A stretch of DNA of 64,000 nt, from the NCBI RefSeq assembly GCF_000743705.1, contig NZ_JQEZ01000002.1:727374-791373 (forward strand). Direction: 5' to 3'. A model generated the notes under the pieces. The model searched no databases. It was given only the letters and a program-made list of their open reading frames with translations, and was not told where the DNA came from. The position numbers and the translations under genes are program-made. The stretch is from Ruegeria halocynthiae (GTDB lineage: Bacteria > Pseudomonadota > Alphaproteobacteria > Rhodobacterales > Rhodobacteraceae). This document shows, in pieces, positions 53,644 through 63,582 of this stretch (its first letter is position 1; each line of letters opens with the position of its first letter).

Positions 53644-54756
53644 ATGAGTGATGCGACCACGGTAGATGAACCGCTGGATAAGGCGGTTGAAACAGGCGGG
53701 TCTGACGGCGCGAACAAGACCGATTATTCGGTTTCCGCCGGATTTGCAGCGCGCCTGTCCGGGCTTGGACTGTCCATCGCGTTTTCGTCCTATCAGTCGG
53801 GCTTGCTGTACATGGTCGGCGTTAAGCCGGACGGCGGGGTCAATATCCACCAGATGGCCTTTCCGCGCCCCATGGGCCTGCATCGGCATGGGGCACATGG
53901 GCTGTCGCTGGCGGCAGATGATCAAATCCTGCACATGCAGAACGTGCTGGACCCGCAGGAACGTGTGAACACTCTGTTCGATGCCGCCTTTATGCCCCGG
54001 CAAAGCGATTTTACCGGCCAGTTGGATCTGCACGATCTGGGCATTGATCAAAGTGGCAGCGCGGTTTTTGTCAACACGCGCTACAACTGCCTGGCCACGC
54101 CCGACCCGCGCCACAGCTTTGCCGAGGTCTGGCGGCCACCGTTTATCTCGGCCTTGGTGGACGAGGACCGCTGCCATCTGAACGGCTTGGCTATGCAGGA
54201 TGGGCAGCCACGCTATGTCACCGCTGTCAGCCGGTCGGACACGATCGACGGCTGGCGCGACCGACGCGCCGATGGTGGGATCGTTATCGACGTCAGAACG
54301 AATGACATCGTGTGCGACGGGTTGTCGATGCCGCATTCACCGCGTCTGCATGATGGCAAGCTCTGGCTGCTGAATTCTGGCCGCGGAGAATTGGGCACAG
54401 TCGTGTTCGACGGCGACGGCAAAGGACATTTTGAGCCGCAGGTCTTTTGCCCTGGGTTTGCGCGGGGTCTGTCCCTGCACGGGCGCTATGCCTTCGTTGG
54501 TCTGTCAAAGCCGCGCTACAAACGGTTCGAGGGCCTGGCGCTGGATGCGCGGCTGGCTGAGGCCGACAGCGCGCCCTGGTGCGGCGTTCAGATCATCGAC
54601 CTTGAAACCAGGACCTGTGTCGACTGGTTCAGGATCGATGGGGCCATTTCAGAACTTTACGATCTTGAGCTTTTGCACGGCCATCTTTGCCCGATGGCGG
54701 CAGCGCCGGGCACGCCCGAGGCGGCAACCCTGATCACCATGCCGAAACCGGCGTGA
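53644..54756 (+). CDS. TIGR03032 (DUF4915) family protein
   Basis: A 370-residue protein of a conserved but uncharacterised family. Recognisable segments include FSSYQSGLLYMVG near residue 49, the FPRPMGL motif, FVNTRYNCLA, and RPPFISALVDEDRCHLNGLAM. Late motifs are LWLLNSGRGELG and PGFARGLSLHGRYAFVGLSKPR. The pattern suggests a beta-propeller. No signal peptide. It ends 42 nt before a large autotransporter gene on the same strand, so the two are probably co-transcribed. Function unknown. Confidence 0.82.
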   Translation: MSDATTVDEPLDKAVETGGSDGANKTDYSVSAGFAARLSGLGLSIAFSSYQSGLLYMVGVKPDGGVNIHQMAFPRPMGLHRHGAHGLSLAADDQILHMQNVLDPQERVNTLFDAAFMPRQSDFTGQLDLHDLGIDQSGSAVFVNTRYNCLATPDPRHSFAEVWRPPFISALVDEDRCHLNGLAMQDGQPRYVTAVSRSDTIDGWRDRRADGGIVIDVRTNDIVCDGLSMPHSPRLHDGKLWLLNSGRGELGTVVFDGDGKGHFEPQVFCPGFARGLSLHGRYAFVGLSKPRYKRFEGLALDARLAEADSAPWCGVQIIDLETRTCVDWFRIDGAISELYDLELLHGHLCPMAAAPGTPEAATLITMPKPA

Positions 54757-54798
54757 CGTCAGCACAAAAATAAAAACAACACATTTGGGACGGATATC

Positions 54799-57700
54799 AT
54801 GATTCCATCAGAGCATAGCGCGGTCCAACCGCACCATCAGGCCATCCTGCTTCGCGGCGGACGGATGACGAAATTCAAAGGTCAGGTCGCCAGCTTTGCC
54901 CCGTCGCTTGGCCGGGTGCTCTCGGGGGCCTCTGCGGCCGCTCTTGGCACGGCAATCACGTTGGGCGGCGGCACTGCGACCGCAGGCAGCTGTGCTGGTC
55001 CAAACTTTAGCACCATCGTGTGCTCTGGCCCCGCTGATCCGACGACGGATATCAGTGTGGGAATCATCAGTGGCGGGCCTGTCAATGTAGTTACAGAGCC
55101 CGGCTTTGGAATCGAACCATTCAACGCTGCTAACGCAATCGATATCTTCAGCAACACCGAACTAACCTTCACCGACACAAACCAATCTTCAATCACTGGC
55201 ATTTCCGACGGGCTTCGTGCCGTGGTTTACTATGGTGGCGATCTGTCCGTGACCACAACCGGGGCCGTCAGCGGCGGCAATTTTGGCATCTACGCGCGCA
55301 ACTACGGCGCTTTGTCGACCAGCGGTGACATGACCATTTCGGCAGCAGATGTCACCTCGGGTCGCTCTGATGGAATCTTTGCCCGCAACAACGGAGCCGA
55401 TCTGACAATCACCACATCCGGAGTGATCTCTGGTGCCAGACGCGGCATTGAAGCGCAAAATTCCGGCACGGGTGCGCTCTCCATTTCGACGGCGAATGTC
55501 AACGGAGCCGGAGGAGTGGGCATCGCGGCCACCAACAGCGGCACGGATCTGTCGATCAACACACTTGGCGGAACGGTGACCGCAGCGAGCGATGCGATCA
55601 CTGCGCTCAACGATGGCACAGGTACCCTTACGGTTTCGACGGCAAACGTAACCTCGACCGGACCCAATGGAATATTCGCCGACAACCGGACCGGCACCAA
55701 CCTTTCGGTTACATCCACCGGATTGGTCAGCGGCAGCACAAACGGAATTTACACGCTCAATCGCGGCAGTGGCGCGCTTACGATTTCTGCTGAAAACACC
55801 TCTGCCGGCGTTGGATCGGGGATTTATGCCCGCAATGAGGGTACGGACCTGTCGATCACCTCATCCGGTGTGGCCAATGGCGGGTCTCGTGGCATCTATG
55901 CGCGCAACTATGGTTCTGGAGAGCTGGCAATCTCGGCGGCGAATGTCGCGGCAAGCACTGGAACAGGGATACTTGCCAACAACGCCGCCAGTGGTACGGA
56001 TCTGTCGATTACCTCGACAGGTCAGATCACCGGAGCCACCAATGGTATTCGCGCAGACAACAACGGTAGCGGCGCGCTGAGCCTGTCGGTGGCTGGCGTT
56101 ACCGGCACAACCAGCGCGGCAATTGATGCCCGAAACCGTGGCACCGACCTGTCGATCACCGCCACAGGGATTGTCAGCGGCACGGCGGGTATCAGCGCCC
56201 GCCATTATGGCAGCGGGGCGTTGACGATCTCAACGTCCGAGATGATGGGAACATCCGCCAACGGGATTAACGCGCTGAACGATGCCGGAACCACCCTGTC
56301 CATCACCTCCACGGGCGCGGTCACCGGCACACGGGGCATCAATGCTCTGAACCGAGGCACCGGCGCGTTGACGATTTCGACCGCTGAAGTGGCCGGAACA
56401 ACTTACGAAGGTATCTTTGCGCGAAACACCCAATCAGAGTTGTCGATAACAGCCACCGGCGCGGTTCGCGGCGGAACCCGTGGGATCGACGCCCGCAACT
56501 ACGGCACCGGCGCATTGTCCGTCACTGCCACCGATGTCGATGGCGGCACGAGCCATGGTGTCTTTGCACGCCATACCGTTGGCACAGACGTTACAATCAT
56601 GACGACCGGGACCGTTTCGGGGGGCGACTCGGGTATCCTTGCCCAAAGCACCGGCAGCGGTGCGCTAACGATCTCGGCGGCAGATGTTCGGGGCGGAGGC
56701 AGATCAGATGGTATTTCCGCACTCAGCACAGGTACGGATCTGTCCATTACTGCGGCGGGGTCAGTCATCAGCGGCGCGCGCGGGATCGCCGCGCTGAGCA
56801 ATGGCAGCGGCGCGCTGATGATTTCTGCGGCGGATGTCACCGGCCTTACCTCTGAGGGGATATTGGCCAGCAACAGCAGCAGCGGCACGAATTTGTCTGT
56901 CACCGCCACTGGCCCGGTATCGGGGGGCACCAGAGGTATAGATGCCAACAACGCCGGGACTGGTGCGCTGACAATTTCAGCGGCAGCCGTCACAGGAAAC
57001 GATGGTCACGGGATTTCCGCCGTCAATCAGAGCACCGGTACTGATCTGTCGATCACGACGACCAGTGCCGTCGCGGGGGGGGACACGGGGAATGCTTCGG
57101 GTATTTATGCGAGGAACTATGGCAGCGGGTCCTTGGATGTATCGGTCACAGACGTCACCGGCACCAACAGCCGAGGGATCAATGTGTTCAACGAGGGAAC
57201 AGGTCTTTCGGTAACGGCATCTGGCACCGTGAGAGGTGTCGATCATGCGATCTATGCCGGCAATCGCGGAACCGGGGGGTTGATCATTGATGTGCAGGAT
57301 GCAATCAGCACAGGTGATGGATACGGTATCAGTGCCCGTAACCAAGGTGCGGGCGCGCTGGTGATTTCAGCGGCCAACGTCACGGGCAGCGGCAATGATT
57401 CCGGTCTTACTGCAACCAACGACGGCACCGATCTGTCAATCACGACGACCGGAACGGTAACCGGCAATTGGCGCGGGATTTCCGCAACCAATAATGGCTC
57501 AGGTGACCTGGCCCTTTCTGTCGTTGATGTGACCGCAACCCGCCTTAACGGGCTTAACCTGACCAACCGTGGGGCAAACCTTTCGATTACCTCTACCGGC
57601 ACGATCAGCGCGATTACCAAAGGTATCGAAGCCCGGAACGAGGGATCTGGCGCGCTGACGGTTAATGCCGTCAACGTCACCGGGACGAATGAAGAGGGGA

Positions 57701-60594
57701 TTTATCTGCGCAATAACGCCACCGGCACGGACTTGTCGGTCACAACCACCGGACCGGTCAGCGGGGCAACGCGCGGGATCGATGTGCGCAATGCAGGAAC
57801 CGGTGCTTTGACGATTGCGGCGGCGGATGTGACCGGAACCACCGGATTTGGCATCGACGCCCGCAACAGCGCCAATGGCACCGATCTGGCGATCACGACC
57901 ACGGGTACAGCCAGTGGCGTCAGTGGGATCTTCGCAGACAACGATGGCAGCGGTGACATGACGATCACAGCGGCGGATGTCACCGGAACCGTCGGCACCG
58001 GGTTCGTGGCCTTCAACGCAGGCACCAACCAATCCATCACAAGCACCGGTCTGATCAGTGGCGTCACGGATGGTCTGCGTGCCGACAATACCGGCGCCGG
58101 ATCGCAGACGATTTCGGTCACGAATGTAACCGGAACCAATACGAATGGCATCAGGGCCGAGAGCTTCGGAACGGACCAGACGATCACCACCACCGGTACT
58201 GTTGTAGGTGCCACAGGTATTCTTGCCCGTAACAGGGGCAGCGGTGCGCTGACGCTTACGACCGCAAATGTCACCGGGACCGGTGACACAGGAATCGTGG
58301 CGCGCAATGCTGGGACTGACCTTTCGATAAACACGGTCGGTGGGCATATCACGGGGGCGAGCAGCGGGATTAACGCAAGAAACTCCGGCACAGGTGCACT
58401 GATGATTGACGCACGAAATGTCACCGGCAACGGAGGCAACGGCATAAGCGCAAGAAATGACTACAGTGGAACGTATCTGTCAGTTACAACCACCGGGATG
58501 ATTCATGGTGACACCAGCGGAATTCTTGCGGTACAGCGAGGCACCGGTTCCCTCACGATTTCTGCGGCGGACGCCATCGGTGCTGACGGTGCGGGGATCG
58601 CTGCAAGAAACGAAACCGGCACTGATGTATCCATCACAGCCACCGGGACCGTCAGTGGGACGTACGACGGTATCCATGCTGAATCCTATGGTAGCGACAC
58701 AATATCGGTCTCTGTGTCGGGCGCGGTAACAGGCGATTACGGATCTGGCATCTTAACGCAAACCGATGCGGGCGGGCTGAGTGTGATCAACCTCAACAAC
58801 GGCGCGTCGGTTTCATCGGTATCCGGTGAGGCCATCACCAACAACGAAGGCAACAGTCAGGTCAATCTGGCGGCGGGGTCCACGGTTGCTGGCGCGGTTC
58901 GGCTGAATGACGGTGACGATGCCCTGACCGTGAACGGCGGCGCAGATATCAGCGGTGCAACTCTGCTTGACGGTGGCGCAGGTGCGCAGGATGCGCTGAC
59001 CTTCTCAGCCTTCAGCGGTGCCGTGGATGGAACACGTTTTACCAATTGGGAGAGAACTGTCGCCGACAATGGCAGCGCGCTGACCATCACCGACACCGCG
59101 GCAGGTTTTGGTTCGCTGACGGCACTGAACGGTTCCACCGTTGCTGCCGAGGATGCAAACCTGGCTTTGGGTGGTGCGTTGCAGATTGACGCGACCAGCA
59201 GCTTTAGGGCCGGATTTGGTGGCGCGGGCGCGGTCAGCATTGCTGGCGATACGCTTAGTAATGGCCGCATCAACCTAGCTGATGGTCAGAGCGGTGACCG
59301 CTTGACCCTTGGTGGCAATCTCGCGGGGGCAGGCACTGTTGCGCTTGATGTGAACTTTGCAACCGGCACCAATGACCAGATCGTGGTGACCGGTGACAGC
59401 GCGGGCGCACAACAAGGCTTGCAGGTCGAAAAGGCTGGAAACGGCAGCGGCAATCTGCAGACCTTTGCCCTGGCCACTGTCTCAGGTGCCAGCACAGCCA
59501 GTGATTTTCGGCTGGTGAATGGTGATTTTGTCACGAAGAACGGTCAGGACGCCATCAATGACGGCTCTGTCGCTTTTGTTCTGAACTACGATGCTGCGAC
59601 CGGAGGTTTCAATCTGTCCCCGTTCAACGCATCGGGTGAGGTGAACACCAACCCCAACAGGGCTTTCCTTGCTGCAACCGTTCAACAGTTCAGCGACCAT
59701 ATCGCATTGGGCGGGGCGCTGCGCCGGTTGTCGGGTCGTACAGCTTCGTCTGATGCCAACACTGTCAGCCGATCCCTGATCGACCTGAGCGCAACCAATC
59801 AGCCCCTGTTCTGGTTTGAGGCCGAGGGTGGCCGTGATCAATACACCAACGGCGACCGCACGAACAAGACAACAACCGGTGGCCTGCGCGTAGGGGCCAG
59901 CCTGCCGATTACCGAGATCGGGAATGGGTCTTTGATTGGCGGCCTTGAATTCGGGGCGGCCACGATTTCCACGGACAGCGACACGTCGCTGGCCAGTGGT
60001 CGGGTCGACACCGATGCCTATGATCTGACGGCCAGCGCACTTTGGCTGGCAGACAGCCAGCTCTATCTCGACAGTCAGCTGCGTTACGCATTCTTTGACA
60101 GCACAACCCGACTGGCTGGCGGGCAGGAGGTGGATACCGATGGCAACGGCTATGCGGCTTCTATCGAGGTTGGCAAGTTCTTTCGCCTGAGGAACGGCCT
60201 GAACATCGTGCCACAAGCGCAACTGATCTACAGCCGCGTTGATGCCGATGACCTTGAAGACGTGACAACCGGCACGACAGGAACCGTTTCTGACGGCAAC
60301 ACGCTGCGGGCCCGCCTTGGTGTGCGCGTCGAACATGATCTCGGCGGTGCCGGGGCCTTGTTTGGCCAGTTTGATTACTATCGCGCTTTTGACAACGAAA
60401 CCGGGGTATCGTTCGGCAATGACACCGTCCTGACAGAACGCGGCCAGAACAATCTTGAACTGACACTTGGGGGCCAAATGAAAATCGCAACGCAAACCAC
60501 GTTGTTCGGCGAGGTATCAGCCCAAAGAGGTTTTGACGGCAGTTCCGATGACTATGGATTTGCAGGCCAGATAGGGTTTGAAATCCGGTTCTAA
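54799..60594 (+). CDS. Giant repeat-containing autotransporter (type Va)
   Basis: A 1931-residue surface protein. The N-terminus is long. An internal ATG at 54865 starts MTKFKGQVASF..., which leads into a hydrophobic export segment ending TATAG near residue 62. The first start is kept because of GGGACGG upstream. The passenger (about 145-1330) consists of about 23 imperfect repeats of roughly 51 residues with the theme GTDLSITTTGTVSG ... GIxARNxGTGALTISAADVTG, predicted to be a beta-helix. The C-terminal autotransporter barrel occupies about residues 1650-1931 and ends in the aromatic IRF. The passenger is very low in Lys, Cys and Trp. Adhesin-like role inferred. Confidence 0.9.
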   Translation: MIPSEHSAVQPHHQAILLRGGRMTKFKGQVASFAPSLGRVLSGASAAALGTAITLGGGTATAGSCAGPNFSTIVCSGPADPTTDISVGIISGGPVNVVTEPGFGIEPFNAANAIDIFSNTELTFTDTNQSSITGISDGLRAVVYYGGDLSVTTTGAVSGGNFGIYARNYGALSTSGDMTISAADVTSGRSDGIFARNNGADLTITTSGVISGARRGIEAQNSGTGALSISTANVNGAGGVGIAATNSGTDLSINTLGGTVTAASDAITALNDGTGTLTVSTANVTSTGPNGIFADNRTGTNLSVTSTGLVSGSTNGIYTLNRGSGALTISAENTSAGVGSGIYARNEGTDLSITSSGVANGGSRGIYARNYGSGELAISAANVAASTGTGILANNAASGTDLSITSTGQITGATNGIRADNNGSGALSLSVAGVTGTTSAAIDARNRGTDLSITATGIVSGTAGISARHYGSGALTISTSEMMGTSANGINALNDAGTTLSITSTGAVTGTRGINALNRGTGALTISTAEVAGTTYEGIFARNTQSELSITATGAVRGGTRGIDARNYGTGALSVTATDVDGGTSHGVFARHTVGTDVTIMTTGTVSGGDSGILAQSTGSGALTISAADVRGGGRSDGISALSTGTDLSITAAGSVISGARGIAALSNGSGALMISAADVTGLTSEGILASNSSSGTNLSVTATGPVSGGTRGIDANNAGTGALTISAAAVTGNDGHGISAVNQSTGTDLSITTTSAVAGGDTGNASGIYARNYGSGSLDVSVTDVTGTNSRGINVFNEGTGLSVTASGTVRGVDHAIYAGNRGTGGLIIDVQDAISTGDGYGISARNQGAGALVISAANVTGSGNDSGLTATNDGTDLSITTTGTVTGNWRGISATNNGSGDLALSVVDVTATRLNGLNLTNRGANLSITSTGTISAITKGIEARNEGSGALTVNAVNVTGTNEEGIYLRNNATGTDLSVTTTGPVSGATRGIDVRNAGTGALTIAAADVTGTTGFGIDARNSANGTDLAITTTGTASGVSGIFADNDGSGDMTITAADVTGTVGTGFVAFNAGTNQSITSTGLISGVTDGLRADNTGAGSQTISVTNVTGTNTNGIRAESFGTDQTITTTGTVVGATGILARNRGSGALTLTTANVTGTGDTGIVARNAGTDLSINTVGGHITGASSGINARNSGTGALMIDARNVTGNGGNGISARNDYSGTYLSVTTTGMIHGDTSGILAVQRGTGSLTISAADAIGADGAGIAARNETGTDVSITATGTVSGTYDGIHAESYGSDTISVSVSGAVTGDYGSGILTQTDAGGLSVINLNNGASVSSVSGEAITNNEGNSQVNLAAGSTVAGAVRLNDGDDALTVNGGADISGATLLDGGAGAQDALTFSAFSGAVDGTRFTNWERTVADNGSALTITDTAAGFGSLTALNGSTVAAEDANLALGGALQIDATSSFRAGFGGAGAVSIAGDTLSNGRINLADGQSGDRLTLGGNLAGAGTVALDVNFATGTNDQIVVTGDSAGAQQGLQVEKAGNGSGNLQTFALATVSGASTASDFRLVNGDFVTKNGQDAINDGSVAFVLNYDAATGGFNLSPFNASGEVNTNPNRAFLAATVQQFSDHIALGGALRRLSGRTASSDANTVSRSLIDLSATNQPLFWFEAEGGRDQYTNGDRTNKTTTGGLRVGASLPITEIGNGSLIGGLEFGAATISTDSDTSLASGRVDTDAYDLTASALWLADSQLYLDSQLRYAFFDSTTRLAGGQEVDTDGNGYAASIEVGKFFRLRNGLNIVPQAQLIYSRVDADDLEDVTTGTTGTVSDGNTLRARLGVRVEHDLGGAGALFGQFDYYRAFDNETGVSFGNDTVLTERGQNNLELTLGGQMKIATQTTLFGEVSAQRGFDGSSDDYGFAGQIGFEIRF
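55240..58680 (+). repeat. Tandem ~150-bp repeat array in the autotransporter passenger
   Basis: About 23 degenerate units, about 154 bp on average, are recognisable by GATCTGTCGATCACC-like words that recur every 147-155 bases. The DNA copies are diverged, which suggests old amplification with selection on the protein pattern rather than recent slippage. Confidence 0.85.
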
Positions 60595-60615
60595 GTCACC
60601 AGCAACAACAAAACA

Positions 60616-60644
60616 GAGACAGCACCTGGGAAAAGGGCTGTCTC
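60616..60644 (+). terminator. Possible terminator hairpin after the autotransporter gene
   Basis: GAGACAGC pairs perfectly with GCTGTCTC around a 13-nt loop, 22 nt after the stop. No T-run follows, so it may be a transcript-stabilising hairpin rather than a true Rho-independent terminator. Confidence 0.45.
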
Positions 60645-60726
60645 CTGTGGGTCACCGCACTGCTCACTCGCAAACCCCCTCAAGTCGGTGGCCCACGCTT
60701 TTTTCTTAAACAGAAGGATCTATCCA

Positions 60727-61053
60727 ATGACCAAAACCGTACTTGCCGCGATAGCGGTTGCCGCCCTGACACCCCTGTCAGCGGCGTACGCAGAAGATCT
60801 GAACTTCCGGCTTGTAAATGACAGCAGCTCGGCACTGGTGGGATTCAATGTCTCTCCCACATCTGCCCAATTCTGGGAGGAAAACCTGCTGGCAGGAGAC
60901 CGCATCGCGCCGGGATACGAAGCAGACATAACCATTGCGGACGGGTTGACCACTTGTACCTACGACATCCGTGGAACCTTTGCCGATGAGGCCGAGGCCG
61001 AGGACTTTGGTTTGAACCTATGTGAGCTGGGCGAATACGTGTTTACCGACTAG
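60727..61053 (+). CDS. Small exported protein downstream of the autotransporter
   Basis: A 108-residue protein from the ATG at 60727 (AAGGA 10 nt upstream; an in-frame ATG 13 codons earlier lacks support). The signal peptide covers residues 1-22 (SAAYA-E). The mature acidic domain contains FRLVNDSSSALVGFNVSP and just two cysteines (CTYDI and NLCEL), likely a disulfide. Similar small proteins occur in other Rhodobacteraceae, but I know of no function. Confidence 0.75.
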   Translation: MTKTVLAAIAVAALTPLSAAYAEDLNFRLVNDSSSALVGFNVSPTSAQFWEENLLAGDRIAPGYEADITIADGLTTCTYDIRGTFADEAEAEDFGLNLCELGEYVFTD

Positions 61054-61650
61054 GTGATTAATCCCGGGGTTTGATCGCATCAGCGATGAACCTGAAAAAT
61101 AGACTTGCGCCTTGTTTTGCCCGAGTCAGGAAAAGGCCGCCGTTACATCATATCGACGGCCTTCCTTTGGCCAGTCTGAGTAGCCCGTAAGCGCTGCATC
61201 AAACCTCCAATTGGCCCACTTATCGTTCGTCCGATCAAGCCTTAGGTTCGCGTCATGTTTAGCTTGAATCTTTCATGCCTGCATAGCATGGCGTAGTCTT
61301 CGACTGACAGATTGTTCCCCGCAGCATCAGAGAGAAGCGTCCCCATGACGGTTTCAGGAATGTTGGTGATGACTAGATCATACAAGACTAACCCTTTCGT
61401 TGATATCAATCGTCATACCGCGACCGGATGCCGGGTTCGGCGCGCTATCACACGCTTCCAGTCGAGCGTAAGCGTTGCATGAAACCCCGAACCGGGGTCT
61501 TTCGACGACTCAACCGCCGCAGTATATCGGCCTCACGGCCAATATACAGAGCAGCAAACTTGAGCGCTTCCGGCCCTAACCTGCCCTTCACTAACCGGTG
61601 AAGATGCTGCAGTGGCAGCCCGCATTGCTGCCATTTGCTAGGGTCAGGAT
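61054..61650 (-). other. Gene-poor stretch before the IS remnants, with one coding-like short frame
   Basis: About 600 bases. On the minus strand, a frame from a TTG at 61409 to a TAA at 61242 encodes a 55-residue peptide with protein-like composition (IPETVMGTLLSDAAGNN ... EDYAMLCRHERFKL). It could be a decayed gene end. The word GTAAGCGCTGCATCAAACC (near 61188) recurs with two changes near 61469. A frame at 61448-61654 on the minus strand shows no family features. Nothing else is seen. Confidence 0.4.
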
Positions 61651-62103
61651 TCATACCCAGTAGATGACGGTTTCTGCGAGTGCGATGGCGGAGAGGAAGA
61701 CCTTGGGACAGCGATCATGGCGCGTGGCTACACGCCTCCAATCCTTGAGCCTGCCAAACATGATCTCTATGCGGTTGCGTTGTTCGTACCGACGCTTGTC
61801 GTACTTCACGGCAGTCTTGCGTTGCTTTCGACTTGGGATGCAGGCACGTATCCCTTTGTCTTTCAACGCATCTCGGAGCCAGTCGGCATCATAGCCACGA
61901 TCCCCGAGCAGCCAGTCCACATTTGGTATGCTGCTGAGCAGAGCCCGAGCACCGATGTAATCGCTGACTTGCCCTGCGGTGACAAAAAGGCTGAGTGGTC
62001 GCCCTTGGCTGTCACAGATAGCATGCAGGTTGGTATTCATGCCGCCCTTGGTTCGACCAATCAGACGGGTAATCCCCCCATTTTTACTGAGATCCAGCCG
62101 TAG
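61651..62103 (-). pseudogene. IS5-family (IS1031-like) transposase, 5'-truncated
   Basis: The C-terminal two thirds of an IS5 transposase. The frame reads IGRTKGGMNTNLHAICDSQGRP, then LLGDRGYDADWLRDAL (second Asp), IPSRKQRK, and RRYEQRNRIEIMFGRLKDWRRVATRHDR with the catalytic Glu in the DDE C-terminal part. It ends ...AETVIYWV. An ATG-initiated frame runs 61651-62040, but the homologous frame continues upstream to about 62103. There it meets the IS3 remnant, and the first catalytic Asp region is gone. Non-functional. Confidence 0.85.
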
Positions 62104-62106
62104 AAT

Positions 62107-62535
62107 TCACGCGGCTGTTTTAAGTTTCATGGCGGGTGTGATGCCGCCGATGCCCATGTTGGGTCTCTCGTTGTTGTAAGTCCATAGCCATTCAGTCGCC
62201 TGGTCTTGTGCCTCCTCAATCGTTTCAAAGATGTATTGTCCGAGCCACTCGCCACGAACGGTGCGGTTGTAACGTTCGATGTAGGCGTTTTGCTGCGGCT
62301 TGCCCGGCTGGATGTATTCAAGCCGGATGTTGCGTTTCTCGACCCATGTCATGAGCGTGCCACTGATTTATTCTGGACCGTTATCGACGCGAATTGCCTG
62401 CGGTTGGCCGCGCCACTCAATGATCTGGTTCGGGCTACGCACAACGCGCTCAGCGGGCAGTGAGAAGTCGATCTGGATGCACAAACTTTCCCGATTGAAG
62501 TCATCCAGCACGTTCCTCGTGAACCACAAGCAAAA
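62107..62535 (-). pseudogene. IS3-family OrfB transposase remnant with in-frame stop
   Basis: Reading the minus strand from about 62530 gives [24 protein letters not shown], then [18 protein letters not shown], then a TAA stop at 62368-62370 where relatives have Tyr. It continues ISGTLMTWVEKRNIRLEYIQPGKPQQNAYIERYNRTVRGEWL to the normal C-terminus. The N-terminal part and OrfA are absent. It begins 4 nt from the IS5 fragment, so the two elements are fused at this junction. Confidence 0.87.
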
Positions 62536-62730
62536 AAGACATTCACGCAGCTTGCAGAATTCGGCACTTTGGGCTCACTGCCGCCATGCGGCGGCACAGC
62601 ACGAACGGCGGCTGTTGAACGCGAACCCCTTGCCAATGCCTATGCGGCACAAACGGTCGATTCCGCCGGTGTCACAAACGTTGGATTTTGGCCGGTTTTT
62701 CTTCGAGCCCTGCTTGATTTGTTGCCTCAA

Positions 62731-63582
62731 CTATCCCGTCAAAGCGGAGCGATGTGTGTTGACAACATCGCGCAGAAAATCCGCAACCGCGCGAACGCGG
62801 CGGGATTGGGCCAGGTTGGTGTGGGTCACGAGCCAGATGGGTTGATCGATCCCAAGGTCCGCATCAAGGCAGATCAAATCGTTCGACCTTGCTAGAAAAT
62901 GTGGCAGGACGGCCAGTCCAAGGCCGTTTGCACAGGCCGTCAGCTGCGTGGCCAGCGAGGTCGTTGTAAGAGCAGGCGCGCGCCCCTTTAATATTCGTTC
63001 GACCCACTGGGCCGCAGGAAGATGCGTATAGGTTTCGGTCCACCCGATGAAGTTTGCGTTGTCATAGGCATTTGCATCCAGGGCCAGGTGCTGCGCTGAC
63101 ACATAATCCGGCGCTCCATATAACCCGAAACCAAGTGTGCCTAGCCTTTGAAGCGAGACATTGCCTCTGTCGGGTTTTACCATCCTCAGAGCAATATCAG
63201 CATCACGCCGATGCAGGTTCACCGTGGCAATATCGGTGACAATTTCCAATGACAGCTCAGGGTAAGCTGCCTTGATCTGCCCAAGGCTCGGCAGGATCAG
63301 GCCCGTTGCAAGATTTTCTGCCGTGGCAAGCCGCACCGTGCCTGAAACCGCAGCTTTATCTTGTAGCCCGGAGGTTAGCGTCAGGGCGGTTGCTTCCATT
63401 TCTTCGGCCCGCGCGACCAATGCCGCGCCATCCTCCGTCAACCTGTAGCCGGATTGGTGCCGTACAAACAGCGGCTGTCCAATCGCGGCCTCCAGCCGCT
63501 CGATCCGCCGCGATACAGTCGCGATCCCAACCCCCAACGGCTCGACCGCGCCACTTAATGTGCCTGCACGAGACACCGCCAA
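62731..63582 (-). CDS. LysR family regulator, divergent from aldo/keto reductase
   Basis: A 283-residue frame from a TTG at 63582. Homology clearly continues upstream (NLVWDDLRAFLAVSRAG), but no ATG, GTG or TTG precedes it in frame. The true start may therefore be the ATT at 63621, with GGA upstream, or the N-terminus may have been frameshifted. The HTH is TLSGAVEPLGVGIATVSRRIERLEAAIGQPLF and the effector domain is complete. Divergent placement suggests that it controls the aldo/keto reductase gene. Confidence 0.8.
   Translation of the reverse strand: MAVSRAGTLSGAVEPLGVGIATVSRRIERLEAAIGQPLFVRHQSGYRLTEDGAALVARAEEMEATALTLTSGLQDKAAVSGTVRLATAENLATGLILPSLGQIKAAYPELSLEIVTDIATVNLHRRDADIALRMVKPDRGNVSLQRLGTLGFGLYGAPDYVSAQHLALDANAYDNANFIGWTETYTHLPAAQWVERILKGRAPALTTTSLATQLTACANGLGLAVLPHFLARSNDLICLDADLGIDQPIWLVTHTNLAQSRRVRAVADFLRDVVNTHRSALTG

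Noticed and set aside
55240..58680. Regularly spaced repeats as a possible CRISPR array.
   Set aside because: The repeats are coding, in frame, about 150 bp long and degenerate, within one autotransporter gene.
62569..62895. Plus-strand frame overlapping the end of the LysR gene and IS3 border.
   Set aside because: It crosses the IS3 boundary and lies antisense to LysR; no coherent protein features.
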